Shown here in pieces: positions 35,271 through 45,323 of a DNA stretch of 64,000 nucleotides. The first letter of the stretch is position 1, and each line of letters begins with the position of its first letter. Both the position numbers and the translations under genes were made by a program. Below the pieces are notes generated by a model. The model was given only the letters and a program-made list of their open reading frames with translations. It made no database searches and was not told the origin of the DNA. Origin of the DNA: Amycolatopsis jejuensis (GTDB lineage Bacteria > Actinomycetota > Actinomycetes > Mycobacteriales > Pseudonocardiaceae); assembly GCF_000717335.1 (NCBI RefSeq), contig NZ_JNYZ01000010.1, positions 62,001-126,000 on the forward strand. The letters are read 5' to 3'.

Positions 35271-36134
35271 TCACGAGAGCCGCGCGCGGATCGCGGGTAC
35301 CACTTCCTCCGCGAACCGGCGCATCTGGCCGTCGTAGTCCCCGGCAGGCCAGAAGACGAACCCGGTGATCCCGGCGTCGGCGGCGGTCGCGGCCTGGTCG
35401 GCCCACTGGGCGACCGTGCCGGTGAACGGGTCGCTCGACGACGTGTCCGCGATGGTGCCCGAAATGTTGTAGACCTTCCGGATCGCCGACGGGTCACGAC
35501 CGGCGGCGCGGGCACCTTCGTCGATGCGGGCGGAGGCGGCGGGGAGTGCGTCGAGCGGCAGATAGGCGTGCGACGGGAGCCAGCCGTCGGCGCGGGCGCC
35601 GGTGAGTTTGAGCGCTCGCGGTCCGTAGGAACCCAGCCACAGTCCCAGATCCGGACCGGGTGGCGGGCCGGGGTGGACGCCGGACAGCCGGTACACCGAC
35701 CCGTCGGTTCGCGCCGAACGTTCGCCGCTCCACATCGCGCGGATGACGTCGATCGCCTCTTCCTGCGCATCGATCGCTTCGCGCGGCGTCCGGCGCGGGC
35801 CGCCCATTGCGGCGATAGCGTCCCAGAACCCACCTGCGCCGAGGCCGAGCTGCACCCGGCCGCCGCTCAGCAGGTACAGGCTCGCGACGGCCTTGGCCAG
35901 GATCGCGGGCGGCCGCAGCGGCAGGCACGCCACGGTCGGTACGAAGGTGATGCGCTCGGTGCGGGCGGCCAGGAACGTGAGCAGCGTCCAGGTGTCGTGG
36001 AAGCGCACCTGGTACGGGTGGTCCTGGATGGTGATGAGGTCGAGTCCGTACTCCTCCGCGGCAAGGGCTTGGCGCAGCGGTGCGTCCCCGTTCTGCCAGA
36101 GCGGGTCCACGTTGGCACCGAACAACAACGACAT
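35271..36134 (-). CDS. LLM-class oxidoreductase, probably F420-dependent
   Basis: 287 aa from ATG 36134 (AAGGAG five bases upstream; a GTG three bases earlier is possible). Luciferase-like barrel: FGANVDPLWQNGDAPLRQALAAEEYGLDLITIQDHPY, PPAILAKAVASLYLLSGGRVQLGLGAGGFWDAIAAMGGPRRTP and LWLGSYGPRALKLTGARADGWLPSH. This subgroup is commonly F420-linked in actinobacteria (family knowledge). Single gene, divergent from the AAA regulator. Confidence 0.87.
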   Translation of the reverse strand: MSLLFGANVDPLWQNGDAPLRQALAAEEYGLDLITIQDHPYQVRFHDTWTLLTFLAARTERITFVPTVACLPLRPPAILAKAVASLYLLSGGRVQLGLGAGGFWDAIAAMGGPRRTPREAIDAQEEAIDVIRAMWSGERSARTDGSVYRLSGVHPGPPPGPDLGLWLGSYGPRALKLTGARADGWLPSHAYLPLDALPAASARIDEGARAAGRDPSAIRKVYNISGTIADTSSSDPFTGTVAQWADQAATAADAGITGFVFWPAGDYDGQMRRFAEEVVPAIRARLS

Positions 36135-36237
36135 CACGGCTCCTTCGGCCTCGGAGTGCTTCCTCGGCAGCGTGCCACAACTGCGGCTTTCGCGACGCCG
36201 TGCACGCGCCTACCGTCATCGCGAGGAGTTGAGCACG

Positions 36238-39222
36238 ATGGTCGAACCGTTGCCGTTCGTCGGGCGTGCCGCGGTGCTTCGCGAGGTCGCCGCGGTACTG
36301 GCCGCTGCGCGCGCCGGGCGCGGCGGGCTCGTGCTGCTGACCGGCGCCGGCGGAGCCGGGAAGACCCGGATCGCGGCCGAAGTGGCCGGTACCGCGCAGG
36401 ATTTCCGTACCGTCTGGGCCTGGTGCCCGCCCGACGCTTTCGGGCCGTGGGCGCAGATCCTCCGCGATCTGGTCGCGGATGTGCAGGGTGGCCGGATCGC
36501 ACAATCGTCGCCCGAATTGCGGGCAATCGTCACCGGACAGGTGCAGAGTCGGCCGGGCAATCCCGAGGAGTCACGGAGGCAGCTCGCGCGGGACGTCGCC
36601 GCGGTACTGCGGGCCGAATCCGCTACCAGGCCGCTCCTGTTGGTGCTCGACGACGTGCACGAGGCGGACGCGTCGTCGCAGCGGTTGCTCGCCGAAGTCA
36701 GCGCGACGATCCGGACGGCGCCAGTGGTCGTCGTCGCCACCGCGCGCGACGACGATTATTCCTGGCACGGCCGCACCCAGACCCGGGCAATGCTGCTCGG
36801 CCGCGCGTTGTGCATCCCGGTCGGACCGCTCGACGACGCCGACGTGGCCCAGCTCGTCACCGCGGCCACCGGGCAGCAACCCGACGCCGACGAGGTCCGC
36901 GAGATCGTCGCCCGCACCGGCGGCGAGGCGTTTTTCGTGACTGAACTCGTGCGGCACGGTTCCGGTGTCCCGGCCTCTGTGCGCGCAGTCGTCCGCGCCA
37001 GGACGGCCGGTCTACGAGCGGAATGCGCGACCGCCCTCACCGCGGCTTCCGTACTCGGCGTGCGGTTCCGGCTCGACGTCCTCGCCGACCTGACCGGGGT
37101 CGCGCTGCCCGGAGTCCGGGCGCTGCTGGGTGAGGCGTCGGCGGCGGGTTTGCTGGGCGAGCTCGACGCAGGTACCGCAGCGTTCCGCCACCAGCTCCTG
37201 CGCGACGCGGTGTACGACGCCATACCTGCGGCCGAACGCGCCGAGCTGCACGCCAAAGCCGCCGACGTGCTGGCGAGCCACGCCGAACGCGGACGCGACC
37301 TCGGTCCGGCCCAGGTCGCCCAGCACTACCTGCAAGCAGGTCCCGAACATGCCCTCGCTGCCGCCCGATTTGCCCGGCTCGCCGGGGATCAAGCCGCCGC
37401 GCTGCTGGCCCACGACGAGGCCGTGGCGTGGTACGAACGCGCCCGCGAAGCCGCCCCCGGCGACGACCCCGAGCTGTTGCTCGCCTGCGGAACGGCCCGG
37501 CTCGGCGCAGGTGACCGCGTCGGCGCGCGAGCCGATTTCCTCGCCGCCGCAAGGCTTTCCGACGCGCGGCCCGACCTCCTCGCCCGCGCCGCACTCGGTC
37601 TCGGCTCGGGCGCGACGGGCATCGAGGTCGACCTGCTCGACCACCAGCAGGTCGACCTCCTCGAACGCGCCCGGGCAGCGCTGCCGGAGGAAGATTCGGC
37701 GTTGCGGGCAGCGGTCATCGCGCGGCTGTCGGTCGCGACGACGCTTCTCGAACCGGACGACCAGCGGCTCGCGCTCGCCGAGGAAGCCGTGCGGGTCGCC
37801 CGCCGGGTCGGCGATCCGGCCGCCCTCGCCCAGGCGCTGGCCGCGCTCTGCGACGCGAAGCCCGGACCCGCGAACTGCACGGACCGGCTCGGCTGGGCGG
37901 ACGAGATCATCGCCCTCGCCCGCGGGCTGCGCGATCCGGTGCTCGAACTGCTCGGCCGCCGGTTGCGGCTGGTCGCGCTGCTGGAAACCGGGGCGGTCGC
38001 CGACGCTGAGGTGCTCGCTTTCGACCGCCTCGCCCAGGTACTGGATCAGCCGTTCTACCTTTGGTACCCGCCGTTGTGGCGTGGCATGCGCGCGCTGCTG
38101 GAAGGCCGGTACGACGACGCCGCCGAGCTGCTCGACCGCACCGAGGAGCTGGGTCGCGAATCCGGCAGTGCGAACGCGATCATGCTCGCCGCCACCCAGC
38201 GCTGGTGCCTGCTCTCCGACGACGGGGACCGCGCAGCGCTGGCCCGGTTCACCTCGCAGGTCGCGCTCGACGAAATTCCCGGACTCTGGCCGCAGGTGAC
38301 GCTCGCGCTGCTGGCCGCTCAGTTCGACCGGCCTGCCGAGGCCCGCGACCGGCTCTCCGCCGTTGCCCCGCGGCTGCCCGACGCTCCCCGAGACTCCGAA
38401 TGGCTGCCGATGCTGGCCCAAGCCGCCGAGACGATCGCGCTGACCGGCCCGCATCCGCTGGCCCGCCCGCTGTACGACTGGCTGCTGCCCTACGCGGACC
38501 TGTTCGTGGTCGAAGGTATCGGCGCGGCCATTCGGGGTCCGGTACACCGGCATCTCGCGCTGCTGGCCCACGCGCTCGGCGACCCCCACGCGGCCGCGAA
38601 ACACCGCGACCGCGCCGTCGCCGCAGCGGAATCGATTGGCGCGACCGCGCTGGCTGCCCGAATCCGCACCGAATCCGGGTCGACGCCCGGCGTGGACACC
38701 TTCGCCCGCGACGGCGAGGTGTGGCTGCTCCGGTTCGACAGCCGCGAGGTCCGGCTCCCGGACGCCAAGGGCCTCCAAGACCTGGCGCGGTTGCTTGCCC
38801 AGCCGGGAGTCGCCGTGGCCGCCATCGACCTCGCGACCCCCGTCCGTCCGCCTGTGGAAGGCGACCTGGGTGAGGTCGTCGATGCCACTGCCCGCGCCGC
38901 CTACCGCCGACGGCTGAAGGAACTGGACGCAGCATCCGACGCCGCCGACGCCGCCGGAGATGCGCCAAGGTCAGCAAAGATCGCCGAGGAACGCGAAGCC
39001 CTGCTGCACCAACTGTCAGCCGCCTACGCCATCGGCGGCCGCGCCCGTCGCGCAGGAATACCGGCCGAACGCGCCCGTACCGCCGTCACCGCGCGGATTC
39101 ACGCCGCTATCGAGCGGATCGGCCGGGCGCATCCCGACCTCGGACGGCATCTGCGCAACACCGTCCGCACCGGCACCCGCTGCGTGTACGAACCGGAGAC
39201 CGCACACGCCTGGCACACCTGA
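36238..39222 (+). CDS. Large AAA/TPR regulator (LuxR-like without the HTH)
   Basis: 994 aa from ATG 36238 (GAGGAG nine bases upstream). AAA_16-type ATPase with FVGRAAVLREV, Walker A LTGAGGAGKTR (about 36-46) and LLLVLDDVHEAD (Walker B), then some 500 residues of TPR-like helices. The C-terminus (about 820-990) has the conserved block WLLRFDSREVRLPDAKGLQDLARLLAQPG... and RTGTRCVYEPE found at the end of many actinobacterial ATPases of this kind. There is no LuxR helix-turn-helix, so DNA binding would have to come from the C-terminal winged-helix-like block. It precedes a cupin-like gene and an amidase on the same strand and may regulate them. Confidence 0.85.
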   Translation: MVEPLPFVGRAAVLREVAAVLAAARAGRGGLVLLTGAGGAGKTRIAAEVAGTAQDFRTVWAWCPPDAFGPWAQILRDLVADVQGGRIAQSSPELRAIVTGQVQSRPGNPEESRRQLARDVAAVLRAESATRPLLLVLDDVHEADASSQRLLAEVSATIRTAPVVVVATARDDDYSWHGRTQTRAMLLGRALCIPVGPLDDADVAQLVTAATGQQPDADEVREIVARTGGEAFFVTELVRHGSGVPASVRAVVRARTAGLRAECATALTAASVLGVRFRLDVLADLTGVALPGVRALLGEASAAGLLGELDAGTAAFRHQLLRDAVYDAIPAAERAELHAKAADVLASHAERGRDLGPAQVAQHYLQAGPEHALAAARFARLAGDQAAALLAHDEAVAWYERAREAAPGDDPELLLACGTARLGAGDRVGARADFLAAARLSDARPDLLARAALGLGSGATGIEVDLLDHQQVDLLERARAALPEEDSALRAAVIARLSVATTLLEPDDQRLALAEEAVRVARRVGDPAALAQALAALCDAKPGPANCTDRLGWADEIIALARGLRDPVLELLGRRLRLVALLETGAVADAEVLAFDRLAQVLDQPFYLWYPPLWRGMRALLEGRYDDAAELLDRTEELGRESGSANAIMLAATQRWCLLSDDGDRAALARFTSQVALDEIPGLWPQVTLALLAAQFDRPAEARDRLSAVAPRLPDAPRDSEWLPMLAQAAETIALTGPHPLARPLYDWLLPYADLFVVEGIGAAIRGPVHRHLALLAHALGDPHAAAKHRDRAVAAAESIGATALAARIRTESGSTPGVDTFARDGEVWLLRFDSREVRLPDAKGLQDLARLLAQPGVAVAAIDLATPVRPPVEGDLGEVVDATARAAYRRRLKELDAASDAADAAGDAPRSAKIAEEREALLHQLSAAYAIGGRARRAGIPAERARTAVTARIHAAIERIGRAHPDLGRHLRNTVRTGTRCVYEPETAHAWHT

Positions 39223-39290
39223 CCGCACATCGTGCGATCCGACCTCACGCCTACCCGGTGCACACATCCACCGGCCGTGAGGAGCCTCCG

Positions 39291-39664
<374 letters not shown>

Positions 39665-39668
<4 letters not shown>

Positions 39669-39961
39669 CCCCGATGTTCCTCGCCGCCTACCACTTCGAC
39701 GGACCGTCCGACGAACTGCTGCCCGCCTACGACAAGCTTCTCGCCGGATTCCCGGCCGACGCGATCGTGCTGCACGCCTGCGTCGTCCGCGACGGCGGGA
39801 TCACCGTGTACGACTCCTGCCCGGACCGCGCGGAGTTCGCGAAGTTCAGCACCGATCCCGGGTTCCGGGCCGCAATCGCCGACGCCGGACTGCCCGCCGC
39901 CCGCATCGAACCGCTCGGCGAAATCCACGCCGTGCGCGGAACCCGGACGGTGACCGGATGA
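39665..39961 (+). CDS. Small alpha+beta protein of the amidase operon
   Basis: 98 aa from GTG 39665, which overlaps the previous stop; ATG 39674 is an alternative. Reads MFLAAYHFDGPSDELLPAYDKLLAGFPADAIVLHACVVRDGGITVYDSCPDRAEF, a ferredoxin-like fold, ending just inside the amidase start (ATGA). I do not recognise a named family. Coupling on both sides indicates it works with the amidase. Confidence 0.7.
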
Positions 39962-41388
39962 CCGACCTGTCCACTTTGGACGCCACCGCGCAAGCCGCGC
40001 TGGTCCGTGGCGGCGAGCTCACCGCCACGGACCTGGTCGAGGCGGCCATCACCCGGATCGAGCGGCTCGACCCGCTGCTCGGCGCGGTGGTGACCCCGAT
40101 GTTCGAGTCGGCCCGCGCCGAAGCCGCCACCGCGAGCGGTCCCTTCGCCGGAGTGCCGTTCCTGGTCAAGGACCTGGTCGCCGAGGTCGCCGGAGTCCGC
40201 TTCACCGAGGGGTCGGCCTTCTTGCGGGACAACGTTTCCCGCTACGACTCGGAGCTCGTGCGGCGGCTGAGGCGGGCCGGTCTCGTACTGGTCGGCAAGA
40301 CGAACACGCCGGAGTTCGGCATGGTCCCCACCTGCGAGCCGGTACTGCACGGGCCGACGCGGAACCCGTGGTCCACCGACCACTCGACCAGCGGGTCCAG
40401 CGGCGGTTCGGCGGCCGCGGTCGCCGCCGGTCTCGTGCCGATGGCCCACGGCAACGACCTCGGCGGCTCGCTGCGGTTCCCGGCGTCGGCGTGCGGGCTG
40501 TTCGGGCTGAAACCGACGCGCGCGAGGGTCCCCCTCGGCCCGGAGTACGGCGACGTACTGGGCGGCTGGGCCGTCGAGCACGCGCTGACCAGGTCGGTCC
40601 GCGACAGCGCCGCCCTGCTGGACGCACTCGCCGGACCATCGCTCGGCGACCCGTACCCCGCGCCGGTACCCGACCGCCCGTTCGCCACCGAGGTCGGCGC
40701 CGATCCGGGCCGCCTGCGGATCGCCTTCAGCCCGCGCCTGCCGGACGGATCCACCGGACACCCGGACTGCGTCGCTGCTCTGGACGACGCCGTCCGGCTC
40801 TGCGATTCCCTCGGCCACACCATGGAAGAAGCCGACCTGCCCGGCCTGACCCCACCGGTCGGCGACGCAATCGGCACGATGTTCAATGCGGCGACGGCGT
40901 GGATCGTCGGCTATTGGATCCGCAAGCTGGGCCGCCACCCTGGCCCGGACGAACTCGAGCCGCTCACGTACGCGTACTGGACCGCCGGACAACGCGTGAG
41001 CGCCGCCGATTACCTGCTGGCCGTGGAGGATCTGCAGGCGTTCGCCCGGGTGGTCGCACAGTTCCTGTCCCGCTACGACGCCTGGCTGACCCCGACGATG
41101 TCCGCGCCGCCCGCTCTGATCGGCGAGATCACCTCGACCTTGGCGGAACCGATGCGCGCGCTGGAACGCGGTGCGCCGACGGTCGGGTACCCGGCGGTGG
41201 TCGCGAACATCACCGGCAACCCGGCGATGTCAGTCCCGTTGTGGCGCAACGGCGACGGCCTCCCGATCGGGGTGCACTTCCTGGGCCGTTTCGGTGATGA
41301 AGCCACGTTGCTCCGGCTCGCTTCCCAACTCGAACAGGCCCGCCCGTGGGCCCTTGCGCTGGAGGAATGCCAGGCACGGCTGCAGTGA
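39958..41388 (+). CDS. Amidase-signature hydrolase
   Basis: 476 aa with the Ser-cisSer-Lys triad: Lys71 in PFLVKDL, Ser about 147/148 in TSGSSGGSAAA, and nucleophile Ser171 in NDLGGSLRFPA. Closest in style to NylA/6-aminohexanoate-cyclic-dimer-type amidases. It cleaves an amide of an unknown substrate in the cytoplasm. It is the last gene of the run AAA regulator, cupin-like, small protein, amidase, all joined by overlaps after the regulator. Confidence 0.92.
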   Translation: MTDLSTLDATAQAALVRGGELTATDLVEAAITRIERLDPLLGAVVTPMFESARAEAATASGPFAGVPFLVKDLVAEVAGVRFTEGSAFLRDNVSRYDSELVRRLRRAGLVLVGKTNTPEFGMVPTCEPVLHGPTRNPWSTDHSTSGSSGGSAAAVAAGLVPMAHGNDLGGSLRFPASACGLFGLKPTRARVPLGPEYGDVLGGWAVEHALTRSVRDSAALLDALAGPSLGDPYPAPVPDRPFATEVGADPGRLRIAFSPRLPDGSTGHPDCVAALDDAVRLCDSLGHTMEEADLPGLTPPVGDAIGTMFNAATAWIVGYWIRKLGRHPGPDELEPLTYAYWTAGQRVSAADYLLAVEDLQAFARVVAQFLSRYDAWLTPTMSAPPALIGEITSTLAEPMRALERGAPTVGYPAVVANITGNPAMSVPLWRNGDGLPIGVHFLGRFGDEATLLRLASQLEQARPWALALEECQARLQ

Positions 41389-41690
41389 TCATTCCGTTGT
41401 GCCAACGAAGGCCACCCTGATCCGGCTCGGATCCCGATTTCCGTTGCCGAGGACCGAAACCCGATCGCGACGTCGGCGCCGAGCCGGTCGCGCGACGGCC
41501 CTCCTGCGCGAACGCACCCGTTACCTCCGCGAACAGCACCGCGACCACCGAGCGCCGACGTCCAGGAAATGCGCATGATCGAGGTGCACTTCGAGAGCGG
41601 GACCTCCCCATCCCGCAGTGAGAGTTACAGAGGTCCAATCTTTATGCTTAAATGGAGGTGACCCGCCCAAGCCCCGAAGGAGCACGAAGC
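41389..41690. other. Intergenic region before the sulfatase operon
   Basis: About 300 bases with no gene that I can support. The right end contains the 14-base motif shared with the divergent promoter at 49.6 kb, followed by TATGCT, a possible -10. Confidence 0.55.
41628..41641 (+). promoter_or_regulatory. Shared motif, candidate GntR operator (copy 1)
   Basis: CAGAGGTCCAATCT, 13 of 14 identical to 49601-49614 and in the same orientation, 50 bases upstream of the first sulfatase. Both copies sit before genes of the sulfatase/nucleosidase island, and the island encodes one GntR regulator. A joint operator is the simplest reading. Confidence 0.6.
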
Positions 41691-43100
41691 ATGCAGCGGA
41701 ACGTCCTCGTCGTGCTCACCGACGATCACGGGCAGTGGGCGGCGGGCTGCTACGGGAACTCCGAGGTCCGCACCCCGACGCTCGACCACCTCGCCGGCAC
41801 CGGGGTCCGGATGGCCAACGCGTTCACCCCCACCCCGGTCTGCTCGCCTGCCCGCGCCAGTTTCTGGACCGGGCGGCTGCCGTCGCAGCACGGGGTGCAC
41901 GACTACCTCGCCGGCCGCGACCCCGAGGTCGCCGCGACTCCGTGGCTGCAGGACGAGACGACGCTCGCCGCTTTGCTGCACGACCAGGGTTATGTCACCG
42001 GGCTGTCCGGCAAATGGCATCTCGGGCCGGTGGGGGAACTGCCGCCCGCCGGGTTCGATTTCTGGTACGAACGCTCCGGTCCGGTGCCGCGCCCGCTCCC
42101 CTGTTTCGCGCCGTGGCCGACCGAACCGGAGCGGGAAACACCGGGCTACGACCGGCACGCGATGACCGACCGCGCGGTCGAGTTCCTGCGCCGCCGCGAC
42201 GGCGAACGTCCGTTCTTCCTCACCGTCGGCTACTTCGCCACGCACAGCCCCTGGCTGGGGCACGCCGAACGGCTCGTCGACTCCTACCGCGGTTGCCACT
42301 TCGACGACATCCCCGACGACATCACGTACCCCTTCGGCCGGTTGCGCTCCGAGGCCGTCTACGGCACCCGAGCGAACCCGCGGGAAGCGCTCGCGCAGTA
42401 CTACGCGGCGGTCACCGACGTCGACGAGCAGGTCGGCCGTCTCCTGGACGAACTCGAGGCGCAGGGCCTGCGGGAGTCCACGCTCGTCGTCTACACCGCC
42501 GACCACGGCCTCAACGCGGGCCACCACGGCTTGTGGGGCAAGGGAAACGCGACGATCCCGTACAACATGCTGGAGGAGTCGATCCGCGTCCCGCTGATCC
42601 TCAACCAGCCCGGGACCCTGCTCGGCGGGCAGGTCCGCCAGGAACCGGTGACCCATCTCGACACGTTCGCCACCATCGCCGAGCACGCCGGGGTACCGCT
42701 TCCGGCCGACCGGCGCTACCCCGGCCGATCCTTCCGCGACCTGGCCGTGGGCAAGGCAATTCCCGGCTGGCCGGACGCCGTCCACGGCGAGTACGGCACC
42801 ACGCGGATGATCCGCACGCCGCAGCACAAGCTCGTCCGGCGGCATCCCAGCGGACCGCACGAACTGTTCGACCTTGCCGCCGATCCGCGCGAAACCACGA
42901 ACCTCCACGCCTGCCCGGAGCATCAGGAGCTGGTCAAAAAGCTCACCGAGGACCTGGATCGCTACTTCGAGGAGTACACCGACCCGCGGTTCTCCGGCTT
43001 GCGCGCGGCGGAACTGCCCCGCCACAACGGCGACGAGGCATGGCGCGAACCGGGTGCACACGTCGTCGTGGACGAGCCCGCGTGGCTCGCGAACCTGTGA
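41691..43100 (+). CDS. Sulfatase (formylglycine type), first of three
   Basis: 469 aa from ATG 41691 (AAGGAG upstream; ATG 41652 has no site). Sulfatase/alkaline phosphatase fold: metal Asp pair in VVLTDDHG (11-12), the C-x-P-x-R maturation motif CSPARAS with Cys51 to become formylglycine, GKWHLG and YTADHGLNAGHHGLWGKG. It hydrolyses a sulfate ester. No signal peptide, so it acts in the cytoplasm, on an imported substrate. Its formylglycine-generating enzyme is not in the window. It is coupled by GTGA to the second sulfatase. Confidence 0.92.
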   Translation: MQRNVLVVLTDDHGQWAAGCYGNSEVRTPTLDHLAGTGVRMANAFTPTPVCSPARASFWTGRLPSQHGVHDYLAGRDPEVAATPWLQDETTLAALLHDQGYVTGLSGKWHLGPVGELPPAGFDFWYERSGPVPRPLPCFAPWPTEPERETPGYDRHAMTDRAVEFLRRRDGERPFFLTVGYFATHSPWLGHAERLVDSYRGCHFDDIPDDITYPFGRLRSEAVYGTRANPREALAQYYAAVTDVDEQVGRLLDELEAQGLRESTLVVYTADHGLNAGHHGLWGKGNATIPYNMLEESIRVPLILNQPGTLLGGQVRQEPVTHLDTFATIAEHAGVPLPADRRYPGRSFRDLAVGKAIPGWPDAVHGEYGTTRMIRTPQHKLVRRHPSGPHELFDLAADPRETTNLHACPEHQELVKKLTEDLDRYFEEYTDPRFSGLRAAELPRHNGDEAWREPGAHVVVDEPAWLANL

Positions 43101-45319
43101 CCGCGAAGGGAATTTCCTTGACCGAGCCCGATTTCGCCGGCCGCATCGGACGGACCGCCGCCGAGTCGACCCCGTACTGGACGCCGGACCAGCCGCGCGG
43201 CAGCAGGCCGAACGTTCTCCTCGTCCTGCTCGACGACACCGGCTGGTCCGATTTCGGGTGCTACGGCTCGGAAATCCGCACGCCGTCGATCGACGCACTG
43301 GCTCGCGACGGCCTCCGGTACCGCAACTTCCACGTGACCCCGCTGTGCTCGCCCACCCGCGCGTGCCTGCTCACCGGCCGCAACCACCACGCCACCGGCA
43401 TGCGGTTCCTCGCCGACACCGACACCGGGTTCCCCAACTCCCGCGGCCGCGTGCACCCGGAGGTGCCGACGCTGCCGGAACGCCTGTCCGCCGCTGGGTA
43501 CGGCACCTACCTCGTGGGCAAGTGGCACCTGGCCCCGCTGGCCGAGATCACGCCCGCCGGGCCGTACCACAACTGGCCGCTCGGCCGGGGGTTCGAGCGG
43601 TTCTACGGGTTCCTCACCGGCTGCACCGACCAGTACACGCCCGAGCTGATCGAGGACAACCACCAGGTCGACCCGCCCGCCGACCCGGACTACCACCTGT
43701 CGGCCGATCTGGCCGACCGCGCCATCCGGTACCTCACCGACCACGCGACCTTCCGCGGCGAGCAGCCGTTCTACCTGCAGCTCGCCTTCGGGGCGACGCA
43801 TGCGCCGCACCAGGCGCCACGCGAGTACGTGGAGCGCTATGTCGACACGTTCACCAAGGGCTGGGACGCGACCCGCGCCGACCGGCTGCGCCGCCAGATC
43901 GAAAACGGCCTGACCCCGCCGGGAACCGCACTCGCGGAACGCAACCCAGGGGTCCAGCCGTGGGACGAGCTCGACGCCGACGCCAGGACGCTGTACACGC
44001 ACCTCCAAGCCGCCTTCGCCGGGTTCCTCGAACACACCGACGCCCAGCTCGACCGCGTGCTCGCGACCTTGCAGCGCCTCGGCTTGCGCGACAACACGCT
44101 CGTCGTGGTGTGCTCGGACAACGGCGCGAGCCGCGAGGGCGGACCGCACGGTTCGGTCAGCACCAACGAAACCTACAGCGGCGTCCGGCCCCCGGTTGCC
44201 GCGCAGCTCGGCGACCTCGGCGTGATCGGCAGCCACGAGGGCCCGTCGGTCTACCCCGAAGGCTGGGCGATGGCGGGCAATACTCCCTTCCGGCGGTACA
44301 AGCAGTTCGTCGACCTCGGCGGGGTGCGCTCGCCGCTGGTGGTTTCCTGGCCGGCCGGGATCGAGGCCAAGGGCGAGGTCCGCACGCAGTTCGTGCACGC
44401 GATCGATTTCGCCCCCACCGTCCTCGACCTCACCGGTACCGCCTCGGACACTCCGCTGGACGGCACCAGCATCGCCGCCACTTTCGCGGATCCGGCCGCC
44501 GCCACGAGGGAAACCCAGTACTGGGAAATGCTCGGCCACCGGGCAATCTGGCACCGCGGCTGGAAAGCCGTCACCGAACACACCGCAGGCACCGACTACG
44601 ACAACGACACCTGGCGGCTGTACGACACCACGTCCGACTTCGCCGAGAACCACGACCTGGCCGCCGAACAGCCGGGCAAACTCGAGGAACTCGTCGCCGC
44701 GTGGTGGCGGGAAGCCGAGCGCAACCAGGTACTGCCGCTGGACGACCGGTCGCTGATCCAGCTGATCAGCGGGGGCTCGGTCGGCCTCGCCGGCCGCGGC
44801 GACCTGGTGCTGTACCCGCAGAGCGGCCACGTTCCGGTGGCCAGCAAGGTCACCGGCACCCGCGGCGCGCTGCGAATCACCGCACGGCTGCGCGCTCGGC
44901 ACGACGGCGTCCTGCTGTCCAGCGGGAGCGCGCAAGGCGGGTACAGCCTGTACGTGCAGCAAGGTCGGCTGGTGTTCGAGCACCTGCTGCCGGACGCCCG
45001 GGTACGTTGTGTGGCAACGGAACCGGCCCCCGACGGCGAACACACCCTCGGCGTGACGCTCGAACCCCGGCCCGACGGCAGCTCGGCAGTATCGCTGTGG
45101 CAGGACGACCGGGTGGTCGGCGAGGCAACACTGCCGCGGACGCTGTCCCACCCGTCGTTCTGGGGACTGGACTGCGGACGGGACGCGGTCAGCCACGTCT
45201 CGACGTCGTACAAAGGCGAATTCCCGATCCCGCCGGACGCGCTGGAGAGCGTGACCCTCACACTCACCCGGCGCGCACCCGCCCGCGAAGTGGCCACCGA
45301 AATCGAAGCAACCCAATAA
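43097..45319 (+). CDS. Arylsulfatase-type sulfatase with C-terminal beta domain
   Basis: 740 aa from GTG 43097 (overlaps the previous stop); TTG 43118, preceded by GAAGGG, is an alternative. Contains LLVLLDDTGWSDFGCYG, CSPTRACLLTGR (Cys84 for formylglycine), GKWHLAP, and VVCSDNGASREGG. The last 200 residues (from LVLYPQSGHVPVASKV) form a beta-sandwich seen in long arylsulfatases of the AtsA type. It ends four bases before the convergent GntR gene. Cytoplasmic; desulfates a second position or a different substrate than the first enzyme. Confidence 0.92.
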   Translation: MTAKGISLTEPDFAGRIGRTAAESTPYWTPDQPRGSRPNVLLVLLDDTGWSDFGCYGSEIRTPSIDALARDGLRYRNFHVTPLCSPTRACLLTGRNHHATGMRFLADTDTGFPNSRGRVHPEVPTLPERLSAAGYGTYLVGKWHLAPLAEITPAGPYHNWPLGRGFERFYGFLTGCTDQYTPELIEDNHQVDPPADPDYHLSADLADRAIRYLTDHATFRGEQPFYLQLAFGATHAPHQAPREYVERYVDTFTKGWDATRADRLRRQIENGLTPPGTALAERNPGVQPWDELDADARTLYTHLQAAFAGFLEHTDAQLDRVLATLQRLGLRDNTLVVVCSDNGASREGGPHGSVSTNETYSGVRPPVAAQLGDLGVIGSHEGPSVYPEGWAMAGNTPFRRYKQFVDLGGVRSPLVVSWPAGIEAKGEVRTQFVHAIDFAPTVLDLTGTASDTPLDGTSIAATFADPAAATRETQYWEMLGHRAIWHRGWKAVTEHTAGTDYDNDTWRLYDTTSDFAENHDLAAEQPGKLEELVAAWWREAERNQVLPLDDRSLIQLISGGSVGLAGRGDLVLYPQSGHVPVASKVTGTRGALRITARLRARHDGVLLSSGSAQGGYSLYVQQGRLVFEHLLPDARVRCVATEPAPDGEHTLGVTLEPRPDGSSAVSLWQDDRVVGEATLPRTLSHPSFWGLDCGRDAVSHVSTSYKGEFPIPPDALESVTLTLTRRAPAREVATEIEATQ

Positions 45320-45323
45320 AACC

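Noticed and set aside
41618..43096. N-terminal extension of the second sulfatase frame
   Set aside because: Overlaps the first sulfatase in another frame and is low-complexity; the real start is the GTG at 43097 or TTG at 43118.
45320..45323. Terminator between the second sulfatase and GntR genes
   Set aside because: The gap is only four bases and no hairpin is visible there.
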